Of a stretch of 64,000 nt of DNA, positions 59,601 through 64,000 are shown piece by piece; position 1 is the first letter of the stretch, and every line of letters begins with the position of its first letter. A model generated the notes under the pieces. It had not been told where the DNA came from and made no database searches. It saw nothing but the letters and a program-made list of their open reading frames with translations. Source of the DNA: Bolinopsis microptera (taxonomy: Eukaryota > Ctenophora > Tentaculata > Lobata > Bolinopsidae); contig NC_087080.1 in assembly GCF_026151205.1 (NCBI RefSeq), positions 10,339,837 through 10,403,836 of the forward strand. Reading direction: 5' to 3'. A program made the translations under genes and the position numbers.

Positions 59601-61708
59601 ATTGACGAGATATATGTCGCTTCTATTCTCGTATGATTTTTATTTTTTAAAATAGCTCAAAATGAATTTTTTGCTTTTTTTGTTACCGTAAGCTATTTCG
59701 ATTTTAAGCTATATTTTTATCATTTTATTGGTTTTTTTCTTTTTTCTTCCCTTTTTTTCAAAAAACTTCTTTTACCTTAACAAAAAAACAAAAAAATGTT
59801 ATTACCCCTACTTAGGACGTCCGCCAAAATCTCGGATTTTCAGTCCACCCTCCCCCTTGTCCGAATTTTCAAACCCCCTCCCTTCCGGACTTCCGGATTT
59901 TCCTAGGTTTATGAGGTTCAGATCCTTGATTTTACTGTGACTATAGTACTCTCAGTTGAAGTTGGGGCTTGGCACGTTATTATATCAAAGAAAATGAAGC
60001 CACCACCCTGTTCTTCATGCTAATTTTGATGTTCAGCTCCTATCATCTCTTTGACCAATCTCAACTGACAACTCTATAAATATCCCTTACCAGTTACCAC
60101 TTTTGCTGAGTGCTTTTATTTTAAAGAGCTTTTATTTTAAATTACCATCATTTATAAACCAAAACCACAATTAATGAGGATTTTAAGTTTTAAATTTATT
60201 AAAAAATAGACTAATGTCGCCGTGTGAGGTACTATACACCATTTAACTACACTCAGGAGTCAGGTTAGAGTGACTGACTTTATCTAATCTTAAGTGAGAA
60301 TATTATACCAGACCGAAGTTGTTGATTAAAAATTTTTTCTACCACCAAGTCCAACAAAATAGAAAAATAAATATTCCTAACACCATACTTTATTTAGCTG
60401 GATTATAGCATAAGCTGTAGTTACTAATTAGAGGACTGCAAACAATGTTTCAGTTTATTTTCATCGTTAATCAAATTTTAGCTGTGTTTAAGCCGATGCC
60501 CATTAATTCCCATGCCCATTTGACCAAACGTTTAGGAGTAAATGGGTATGAGGTTCCCCCCCCCCCCCCCCCCCCCATTAATTTTCACATGGGCCACAGA
60601 AAGGTCAAGATGCCAAGTTCACTCTATTAGATTTAATATTGCATTTTGGCCGGCAGTATAATCGAAACAACTTGATGGATTTTTCGTGACTGCGCTCTAA
60701 AAAAATACTTAATTCAGTGGACCAAATTAATTTGAAGCAAGTTTCATTGGGGTCGCAAGTACTAAATTGTATGAACCATTGCAATTTCCATCAAACATCC
60801 TCTATAGTCCCAACCACTTTCAAGTAATTTAAATACAATAATCGTAATGTAACCACTTATCTAACTATCTAAAAGTTCGTACATCCCTGCTCACCAGTTT
60901 TCCAAGCCCCAGGTAAAGCCGAGGAACTCACCAGTTTTCCAAGCCTATAGTACAGCCGAGGAACTCACCAGTTTCCAAGCCTCAAATACAGCCGAGGAAC
61001 TCACCAGTTTCTCAAGCTTCAAGTACATCCGAGGAACTCACCAGTTTTCCAAGCTCCAGGTAAAGCCGAGGAACTCAACAGTTTTCCAAGCTCCAGGTAA
61101 AGCCAAGGAACTCACCAGTTTTCCAAGCTCCAGGTAAAGCCGAGGAACTCACCATGGTTTTCCAAGCTCCAGGTAAAGCCAAGGAACTCACCAGTTTTCC
61201 AAGCTCCAGGTAAAGCCGAGGAACTGAAGGAATCTCTGGAACCAGGGTAGGATGTAGTCTCCTCCCCAAGAGTCGTTCTCGTGGGCTGCTTCTTCGTCTC
61301 TGTACCTAGGATGGTAATAAGTTACCAATTTCGAAACTACTGTTACCAATGGTAACTACTATTACCAACAAACTGCTCACTGTTGTTACTGAATATTTTT
61401 ATGGCGGTTGTTAAAGACTCTTAGTCTTATTGGCATTATTTATATAAACAGTGGTGAATTGGATACTTTTTCGGCCTCTGGAAGGAGTAGATGAGACAAA
61501 AATAAACTTGACGAATCCATAAAATTAAAAACACAGCAATACGACCAAAGTAACCCAAATAGTAAAAACACAGTAACCAAGGTAACCTAAGCACACGTTA
61601 CCTTCTAGTGATGTGATCATTGACATTATCCCGCTCGGTCTCCGGACCGAGCACGTCCGCGTGCGGGTTAACCGCGCGCACAGGCTGCGCGTTCACTGCG
61701 GGACTCAT
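23100..61708 (-). CDS. NIT-domain receptor guanylate cyclase, 18 exons, 898 aa
   Basis: Exons (minus strand): 61708-61602, 61305-61192, 58416-58284, 56662-56576, 55203-55065, 51894-51826, 51615-51506, 50184-50008, 48647-48506, 44969-44831, 44614-44541, 32404-32234, 27064-26879, 26705-26578, 25916-25761, 24721-24595, 24032-23944, 23648-23100. They sum to 2697 bases, all junctions agree in phase, and all introns are GT-AG. Order: cytosolic Ser/Gly-rich N-terminus (1-177), TM1 (178-194), extracellular NIT sensor (about 200-430), TM2 (461-485), signalling coil ending KLVPADIAKKL (518-534), class III cyclase domain (about 545-728), acidic tail to 898. There is no kinase-homology domain, unlike natriuretic-peptide-type receptors. 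Proteins of this layout are known in annelids and other invertebrates and have been linked to nitric oxide or nitrate/nitrite sensing. The product would make cGMP at the membrane; a catalytic Arg is missing (see the catalytic entry). The gene carries unusual splice-site repeats. Confidence 0.85.
25956..26015. repeat. Tandem CACGTGCACGTG repeat
   Basis: Three copies of a unit of about 25 bases, each with the double E-box palindrome CACGTGCACGTG, lie in intron 14 of the cyclase gene, about 40 bases before the exon 15 acceptor. It could be a bHLH-binding intronic element or a simple minisatellite. Confidence 0.7.
26471..26582 (-). repeat. Duplicated exon 14 donor (2 x 55 bp)
   Basis: The end of exon 14 and the start of its intron, AAG|GTACCATAAT and the following 40 bases, are repeated in tandem. 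The coding donor is at 26577/26576, the copy at 26522/26521. Use of the copy would retain GTACCATAA, which gives an in-frame TAA after two codons. Confidence 0.8.
28025..30685 (-). mobile_element. Penelope-like retroelement, full-length ORF of 886 aa
   Basis: One uninterrupted frame from ATG 30685 to stop 28025. The centre is a Penelope-type reverse transcriptase with KFFAADISALYTNI (motif A), GLFMGLRPGP and FYKRYIDD (catalytic YxDD). The C-terminus has a cysteine-rich stretch (CSINSCKICPLIVC) followed by a GIY-YIG endonuclease: VVYKIKCKLCDQLYVGETSR, the catalytic Arg in RVGEHL and Glu in IFEAMF. A zinc-finger-like patch before the nuclease is known from some Penelope-like clades. No frameshift or stop is seen, so the copy looks recent and possibly active. 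It lies in intron 12 of the cyclase gene, in the same orientation. Element ends are not defined; a small inverted repeat CTTGCTGT/ACAGCAAG lies just upstream at 30701-30721. Confidence 0.9.
31577..31645 (-). repeat. tRNA-like sequence, probably SINE head or tRNA pseudogene
   Basis: Read on the minus strand it starts GGGTCAGTAGCTCAATTGG, a typical eukaryotic tRNA D-arm (A-box), followed by an anticodon-like loop with CGC and a B-box-like GGTTCTGGGATC. The T arm is out of register and the acceptor ends do not pair, so a functional tRNA is unlikely. It is in cyclase intron 12. Confidence 0.4.
32598..32674. mobile_element. 77-bp MITE with TA ends
   Basis: CCTTGGCTTTT at the left and its complement AAAAAGCCAAGG at the right are flanked by TA on both sides, which suggests a Tc1/mariner-type target. 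A similar inverted pair, ATAATACCTTC and GAAGGTATTAT, lies at 33373-33466 and shares the internal ATAATTCCCG, so it may be a sister element. Confidence 0.6.
32871..33210 (+). mobile_element. tRNA-Val-like SINE
   Basis: The head has A-box TAGCGCAGTTGGTTAGAACG, an anticodon-like loop CTTACAA (TAC, valine) and B-box GAGTTCGAAACCC. GGCCAGG can pair with CCTGGTC, but the spacing is wrong for a tRNA acceptor stem. A unique body of about 260 bases follows. The right end near GTAAAATAAG is approximate, and no clean target duplication was found. Confidence 0.65.
33993..35668. mobile_element. hAT-like non-autonomous element, outer copy
   Basis: Terminal inverted repeats begin with a G run then CCAATGGCATAAA, mirrored at the right end as TTTATGCCATTGG then a C run. 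The 8-bp duplication TATATAGC flanks it (33985-33992 and 35669-35676). The interior contains large inverted segments (GGGGAGGCCTGCCTTCCGAG at about 34749 and 35012, and its complement near 35340) but no transposase. A second element of the same terminal type is nested inside. All of this lies in cyclase intron 11. Confidence 0.8.
34344..34680. mobile_element. hAT-like MITE nested in the outer element
   Basis: 337 bases, ends G-run + TACCAATGGCATAAA and complement. The 8-bp duplication GGGGAGAG occurs at 34336-34343 and 34681-34688. The inner half is itself an inverted repeat (ATGGCATACGTTTTATGGCA occurs in both halves). The nested position shows that this family kept moving after the outer insertion. 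Confidence 0.8.
35700..37180. other. Cyclase intron 11, unique part
   Basis: AT-rich intronic sequence without a recognisable exon, RNA gene or bounded repeat. Confidence 0.5.
37181..37742. repeat. 40-bp minisatellite, 14 copies, with 160-bp higher-order repeat
   Basis: Unit TATAACCTTCCACATATGCC + AACATTACCAGTATCTAAAT. The variant order shows a four-unit block (37381-37540) repeated exactly at 37541-37700, so the array last grew by duplicating a 160-bp block. It lies in cyclase intron 11. Confidence 0.95.
38036..38126. repeat. G-rich minisatellite (GGGGAGCACTAT units)
   Basis: Three to four units of GGGGGAGCACTATGGGGAGG with long G runs, up to 14 Gs. The plus strand has many G tracts and could form G-quadruplexes. 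It directly precedes a 9-bp repeat. Confidence 0.85.
38151..38304. repeat. 9-bp tandem repeat TATGTTAAA, 17 copies
   Basis: Perfect TATGTTAAA units in a row. Because the period is three codons, open frames on both strands are artefacts of the repeat. Confidence 0.95.
38339..38482 (+). mobile_element. LINE reverse-transcriptase fragment
   Basis: The frame FAYDANIIVSADTF...ANSALNAVQTWVNNNSLKLNV is the end of the palm domain of a non-LTR reverse transcriptase (consensus FADDT...W...N.L.LN..KTK) with the YADD box damaged to AYDA. It stops at TGA 38480-38482. A short stretch with (TTTA)n follows. Only this fragment is left. Confidence 0.7.
39851..39922. repeat. Perfect 24-bp inverted repeat with AT loop
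   Basis: ATAAAAAGCATTAATATACA.. at 39851-39874 is exactly complementary to 39899-39922. The 24-base loop is alternating AT. It is probably a small foldback element or a cruciform-prone site. Confidence 0.8.
39923..42006. other. Upstream region of the nested GPCR
   Basis: No exon or RNA gene recognised. It contains short TAGTAG repeats at 41513-41535 and the family terminus CTTCCTACACCCCTGC at 40431-40446. The GPCR promoter should lie in the last part, but no clear TATA or initiator was identified. Confidence 0.4.
42007..43149 (+). CDS. Class A (rhodopsin-like) GPCR, single exon, 380 aa
   Basis: Seven hydrophobic helices with class A marks: Asn29 (TM1), Asp55 in VSGTDLALS (TM2), Cys84 at the top of TM3 and Cys160 in loop 2 for the conserved disulphide, and TM7 NSVANAIIY (314-322). 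The DRY box is T108-R109-W110, keeping only the Arg. TM6 (ATITILILIATYLVLNLWFWLL) lacks the usual Pro, and NPxxY is NAIIY. The third intracellular loop (about 205-250) is basic and carries candidate phosphorylation sites. N-glycosylation sites Asn169 and Asn287 are in outer loops. The extracellular N-terminus is only about 15 residues, so a small ligand or peptide is likely, but the subfamily is unclear. The start has a good context (CACCATGT). It is nested in cyclase intron 11 on the opposite strand. Confidence 0.85.
   Translation: MFELSGWRSYYTANGILTTGEFLIGTSLNLICLTYFLRKRCSAINLLFVFVSGTDLALSSIMLFSAISAFAEGRPLMFENKLFCNIWGLIWHTACGFSIYLMAVLAITRWLGLVHPLRRIKRRFVAVSILIYLAIQIFKSTMNYWYMEKAYSYNPVFLGCSVNNINTQNITVLDKLLYTFLYIFEVLLPGIPAIVFSIATFVSLLKKDKNLQSNNGAPLSKRVSPNRRCTATSEMEDPLHGHSGWEKKRDATITILILIATYLVLNLWFWLLTLGDAFYIFSDKTLNYTTIWNGDVKSYYMTYYVIYIHTVVLNSVANAIIYIFRLKGIKTYIIYMCKSGKKTEVYSNRAVLKRKPTAMSVFYRVSINNGINSGSTDVVP
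43371..43935. repeat. Tandem repeat of about 175 bp, three copies
   Basis: Three successive units start at about 43371, 43545 and 43721. Each has ATTAATTTCGGCTCGCGAGAGCGTAAAAATAGG or a decayed form, then CAACAACCT, ACTTTAAA, CTACCCCACT and TCAGAAGCTGAGATAT. Units 1 and 2 are about 90 percent alike; unit 3 is more diverged. The length resembles satellite monomers. It begins about 220 bases after the GPCR stop. Confidence 0.8.
45767..46434. mobile_element. MITE with TA target and AAATTT-rich interior
   Basis: The left end CCTTAATTCCCAAAAATTTG matches the complement of the right end (CAAATTTTTGGGAACTAAGG), and TA flanks both sides. The sub-terminal regions repeat GCCCAAATTTTT-type motifs. No transposase frame. 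It is in cyclase intron 9. Confidence 0.7.
46771..46880. promoter_or_regulatory. CCAAT-cluster with E-box in cyclase intron 9
   Basis: Three CCAAT boxes (ACCAATCAG, CCCAATCAC, ACCAATTTCC) and a TCACGTGA E-box lie within 110 bases. CCAATTTCCTGTCACCTCC is the complement of the ATTGG/GGAA/E-box arrangement seen at 925 and 4467. It may be an intronic promoter or enhancer, but no transcript start is visible. Confidence 0.3.
49906..50044 (-). repeat. Duplicated exon 8 donor (2 x 70 bp)
   Basis: The last 27 coding bases of exon 8, its donor GAT|GTGAGT and the following intron bases occur twice in tandem (50044-49976 and 49975-49906). The coding donor is 50007/50006 and the copy 49937/49936. The copy would add 70 bases, which shifts the frame in exon 9. 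Confidence 0.85.
50566..51387. mobile_element. hAT-like non-autonomous element with sub-terminal tandem repeats
   Basis: The 8-bp duplication TTCACTAT is at 50558-50565 and 51388-51395. The ends read GGGGGGAATGCAACGTCAAT and, in complement, GGGGGTGATGCAACGTCAAT. Just inside each end is a run of the 10-bp unit TCAATTAATG (six or seven copies on the left, about nine on the right), followed by GTCAGT...ATACTGACATTAATTGAC. No transposase. It is in cyclase intron 7. Confidence 0.85.
52510..55064 (-). repeat. 28-bp minisatellite made of 5' splice sites, about 90 copies
   Basis: On the minus strand the unit is GTAAGTGAATACTGGCACTA + TATTGCGG. The first unit is the genuine exon 5 donor (TTCGCGG|GTAAGTGAATACTGG), so the array starts exactly at the exon-intron junction. 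Nearly all copies keep GTAAGT. Frequent variants are GTGAGT and GCAAGT, both accepted donor classes. Longer 31-bp units with an extra TTA (about 53607, 53862, 54145) mark higher-order blocks. Retaining the sequence from exon 5 would give GGT AAG TGA, an immediate stop. It fills most of intron 5. Confidence 0.95.
55213..55556 (-). repeat. 10-bp minisatellite before the exon 5 acceptor, about 34 copies
   Basis: Minus-strand units ATCACACAGG and ATTACACAGG repeat up to about 10 bases from the branch/acceptor region of exon 5 (acceptor TGTTCAG at 55204-55210). Each unit has CACAG|G, an acceptor-like AG without a pyrimidine tract. The period makes a long open frame (HRITQDYTG) on the minus strand that is an artefact. 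Confidence 0.9.
56640..56750 (-). repeat. Duplicated exon 4 acceptor
   Basis: The exon 4 acceptor and first coding bases (TTTCAG|GTAGGAGGGGGAGTGTACTC GGGAGG, junction at 56663/56662) have a decayed copy 68 bases upstream (TTTCAG|GTTGGGTATGAGTGTACCC, junction 56731/56730). The copy would enter a TGA after ten codons. Confidence 0.7.
58830..59275. repeat. Relative of the interior of the 33993 element
   Basis: TACGGACTTC..AAAACCGAAAAA.TA.TTTCGGCT.ATAATG...GTAGCATGAAAC and the AAAATTTTTGACTTAGAAAA block match the interior of the element at 33993-35668, and the stretch ends with GCTTCCTACACCCCTGC. It is a partial or diverged copy in cyclase intron 2. Nearby 59640-59940 is T-rich without a gene. 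Confidence 0.6.
60896..61228 (-). repeat. 37-bp minisatellite seeded by the exon 2 donor, about 9 copies
   Basis: On the minus strand the unit is GTGAGTTCCTCGGCTTTACC + TGGAGCTTGGAAAACTG. The first copy is the last 34 coding bases of exon 2 plus its donor (AACTG|GTGAGT at 61192/61191). Copies near the exon are almost exact; those farther away drift. Most keep GTGAGT, one has become TTGAGT. Reading on past the true donor gives TGG TGA, a stop. Confidence 0.9.
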
Positions 61709-62951
61709 CCAATGGACAATAGTTCGTCAAACTCCGATTTAAAGATTCAAGAATACAGTATAAAACGGTGAATAGTAAGGAAACTGATAATCTCCTGCAC
61801 TTCAAAGGCAATAGAAATAATATGCCGTCACTGGAGAAAGCAATAATAACGATATTGGTCCAGTAGCTGTCAGAATCGGTGCGATTAAAGTGACAATATA
61901 ATTATAAATAGACGTCTGACAAGTTAAATGCGTCCGCTGAGGGGAGAGTAGGTATTTGAATTTTGCTACAATTTACAGACATTATTATCCTTATCATTAG
62001 ACTCTAGTAATGCTGATAAACCTAGGATTAATTTCAAAAGTACGACTCTTAGTTCTGGATACAATTGCCCACGCTAACGGCGAGGAGATTGATTTCATCC
62101 GGCAGTGCTAATTAATAACTGGTTTACAAAAGATACATAATTACATGAATATAATGATATATAATGAAAACCTTGTTCAGCCTGTATTGGAATATATAAG
62201 TAAAATAAAATTAGGATAACCCTTAAGCAACGTGATGAATTAAAATATTGCTGCCTACTTGACAAAATCGAAGCAAGCATGGTTTATGAATACTGTTTGA
62301 TAGGTCTAGTTCCTGTCTATTAGTGCTTTTCATGCAACAAGTAAAACAAATCCTTTATGTCATGTTTCCAGGGTTTGGACTGGAATTGCCTGCTTAAAGA
62401 ACCTCCATCGCATTACATTACATAATTTTCTCAATAAATGTAATAGATTTGTAGTGTTGTAATTAGTTTAAAAAGCGAATGACTATGAGAGCAAATTAAT
62501 GAGCGGGGCCGGCATCACATGGTCCATAAAGCAAACAGAAACGGCGTATGATGATAAAGTATATGAACTACACGAGAACAACTTAACTGTGCTTTAGATG
62601 CCCGGCTACAGATTACCGATTTTCCCCTCGCCAGAAAACAAATCAAACACTGTATATATAAATTTGGTTTTTGGGCCAAAATTAAATTAATATCAATTCT
62701 TAACAATGGCTTTCTATTAATTTATAATCGTTATAATAATTGGAAAGAGAAATAACAACTTCGTATAAACAGTAAACACATGCTGGTGTAAGATTACGAT
62801 GCATTGCCACAGGCAACTGTGCAACTGAACAACAAACAATGTCTATCAAATATGACTCGCATTTCTTACCAGAGCTACTTATCACGTGTCATGATAGAAA
62901 GCATTAAATTAACATCACTAAAAAGTCTAACAACAGACTACCCGACCACAC
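61709..62951 (-). promoter_or_regulatory. Intergenic region, presumed cyclase promoter
   Basis: This is the 1.24 kb between the BRD-type stop and the cyclase start; both genes run on the minus strand. It is AT-rich, apart from a GC-rich CpG-containing patch over exon 1 (61640-61710). No TATA box or other definite element was recognised. Confidence 0.4.
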
Positions 62952-63954
62952 TCAAAGGTTAATAACTTGATCTACAATATCAGACGACATAGCGCCTCTC
63001 ACAGCAGCCTCCCCCACCACATCTCTCGGTGGAACATGTCCGGATATCATGTCCGTCAGATTCTCCCTGACCCTCCCCGCCAGGGCACTCTCCTCTGCTC
63101 CCACCTCCCACGTGGCTGGAGTAGAGGAGACTGGTGGTTTACTGAGCCGGGCCGCTTGTTCCTGGTGTAACTCCGCAAGCAACCCGCTTGTTTTTTCTAG
63201 TTTTTCTTGCAGTTCGGGGTCCTCGCAGGCTTGCTCTAGTTTGCTTTGTAGAGCTGGGTCGTTTATTATGTCGGGGATATCGTCTGATTCTAGCAGCTTC
63301 AGCAAAGATTCCTCCTCTTTGATGATGTCCTCTGGTTGGTGTTTTGGTAGTTGAGTCTGCTTATCCTCCGCAGCAGTGCCTGGTTCCTCTGTTTCAGTAG
63401 CGGATGACCCAGCAGAAACGCTAGTTGCTGATTGAGAGGGTATTTTCATGGTATTTCCTAGTCTCCTTGCTCTTAGTAGACGTTTCTCTCGGATAATCTT
63501 AGCGTACTTTTGAGCGAGGAGTTTGTTAGCCTTTACATGACCACCGGCCGTCAGACTGTTGATAATGTTATCTACTGGCTGGCGGAGAGAGTCATGACAA
63601 CCCTTGGCAAACTCTTGGACACTTCGACAGTAAGCCAGACCTATCTCATCACCATAGCAACTGTAGAGGAGCTGCTGATCCTCATCATCAAGACTGCTGA
63701 ACACTGAGTCGTAGCTGGGCATGAAGCTGCCAAATGGACCGTAGTGGAGGTACTGGGGCGGTTTGTTGGGTTGTCTCTTTTTTTCTCTAAAGTTGTTGAG
63801 AAGAGAGGTGGTGGTATTTTCGTGGGGTTCAAAGCAGGAGAGGTCAACAGGCTTCTCTGCCGGTTCCCCGGGCTGAGCATTCATTATATTCAGGACTACT
63901 GTGTTGGTGTCTTCATCTTTAGTCAGGTATCCTATTCTAGTTTCACTCGCCAAC
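62952..63954 (-). CDS. BRD7/BRD9-type protein, last exon (partial gene)
   Basis: The exon begins at 63954 after a CAAACAG acceptor and runs to TGA at 62952, giving 333 residues. The first codons, LASETRIGYLTKDED, are internal: the first codon is TTG, not a start. The segment PQYLHYGPFGSF..YDSVFSSLDDED..LLYSCYGDEIG with VQEFAKG and GGH matches the conserved region C-terminal to the bromodomain in BRD7/BRD9 (DUF3512). Near the end, LEKTSGLLAELHQEQAARL matches their C-terminal helix. In animals this protein is a subunit of a SWI/SNF chromatin-remodelling complex (PBAF for BRD7, ncBAF for BRD9). The bromodomain exons lie outside the window to the right. Confidence 0.85.
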
Positions 63955-64000
63955 CTGTTTGCAGTGCAGATTTAAGATTTGTAAAAGCATTTTGAGTAAG

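Larger units (their letters stand above)
46440..60730. repeat. Interspersed repeat with poly-C core, two copies
   Basis: The copies at about 46475-46735 and 60520-60730 share TGA.CAAA.GTT, ATGGGTATG, a C run of 17 or more, AATTT.CACATG..CCACA, AAGGTCAA, TTTTGACCGG/TTTTGGCCGG and GATTTTTC.TGACTGCGCTC. They are diverged by perhaps 25 percent. The ends and class are undefined. Confidence 0.65.
55065..61708 (-). other. NIT-GC exons 1-5: N-terminus and TM1
   Basis: The start ATG at 61708 opens a 35-codon exon ending in phase 2. Exon 2 can be read open in more than one frame, but only the frame giving RRYRDEEAAHENDSWGGDY and ending SLEN+C fits both neighbours. Exons 3-4 are Ser/Gly/Tyr-rich, low-complexity cytosolic sequence (GGGVYSGGQSGYSGS). 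Exon 5 encodes residues 148-194 and ends in the hydrophobic TSVFLSVPLITLLLFAG, the first membrane segment. The absence of a signal peptide means TM1 acts as the signal anchor. Confidence 0.75.

Noticed and set aside
63744-63995. Plus-strand frame at the right end
   Set aside because: Antisense shadow of the BRD7/9-type exon.

Overview
This is a 64 kb, AT-rich, intron-rich animal nuclear DNA window. Spliced genes with GT-AG introns, a class A GPCR, EGF repeats, a BRD7/9 C-terminus, tRNA-derived SINEs, LINE and Penelope-like retroelements and many small inverted-repeat transposons all point to a marine invertebrate metazoan. A receptor guanylate cyclase carrying an NIT domain, an H-type-lectin-like secreted family and a single-exon GPCR would fit a cnidarian or another early-branching or lophotrochozoan animal, but the species cannot be fixed from the sequence.

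Layout. 1-6.8 kb: no gene recognised; it has repeated CCAAT/GGAA/E-box motifs. 6.8-9.1 kb: a near-perfect 728-bp palindromic TTAA-flanked MITE, then a two-exon secreted EGF-repeat gene (minus). 9.3-16 kb: decayed LINE-type fragments, small MITEs and a long hairpin. 16.2-22.7 kb: a locally duplicated family of secreted H-lectin-like proteins (plus): a long form with a coiled-coil neck, a short form without it, and a 3' remnant. 23.1-61.7 kb: one very large minus-strand gene that I could assemble completely from 18 exons, every junction in phase, encoding an 898-residue guanylate cyclase with order TM1 - NIT sensor - TM2 - linker coil - cyclase domain - acidic tail. Its introns hold a complete-looking Penelope-like retroelement, a nested intronless GPCR on the opposite strand, three hAT-like non-autonomous elements with visible 8-bp target duplications, SINEs and several minisatellites. 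62.95-64 kb: the last exon of a BRD7/BRD9-type chromatin gene (minus), whose stop lies about 1.2 kb upstream of the cyclase start codon.

The most unusual observation is that tandem repeats in the cyclase gene start at its splice junctions. The exon 5 donor is the first unit of a 28-bp satellite of about 90 copies, and nearly every copy keeps a usable-looking 5' splice site. The exon 2 donor is the first unit of a 37-bp array of about nine copies. The donors of exons 8 and 14 and the acceptor of exon 4 are each present twice. Using a decoy donor would give a stop codon or a frameshift, so these arrays could control how much productive mRNA is made. The cyclase domain also lacks the catalytic arginine while keeping both metal aspartates, which suggests it works with a partner subunit or has weak activity.
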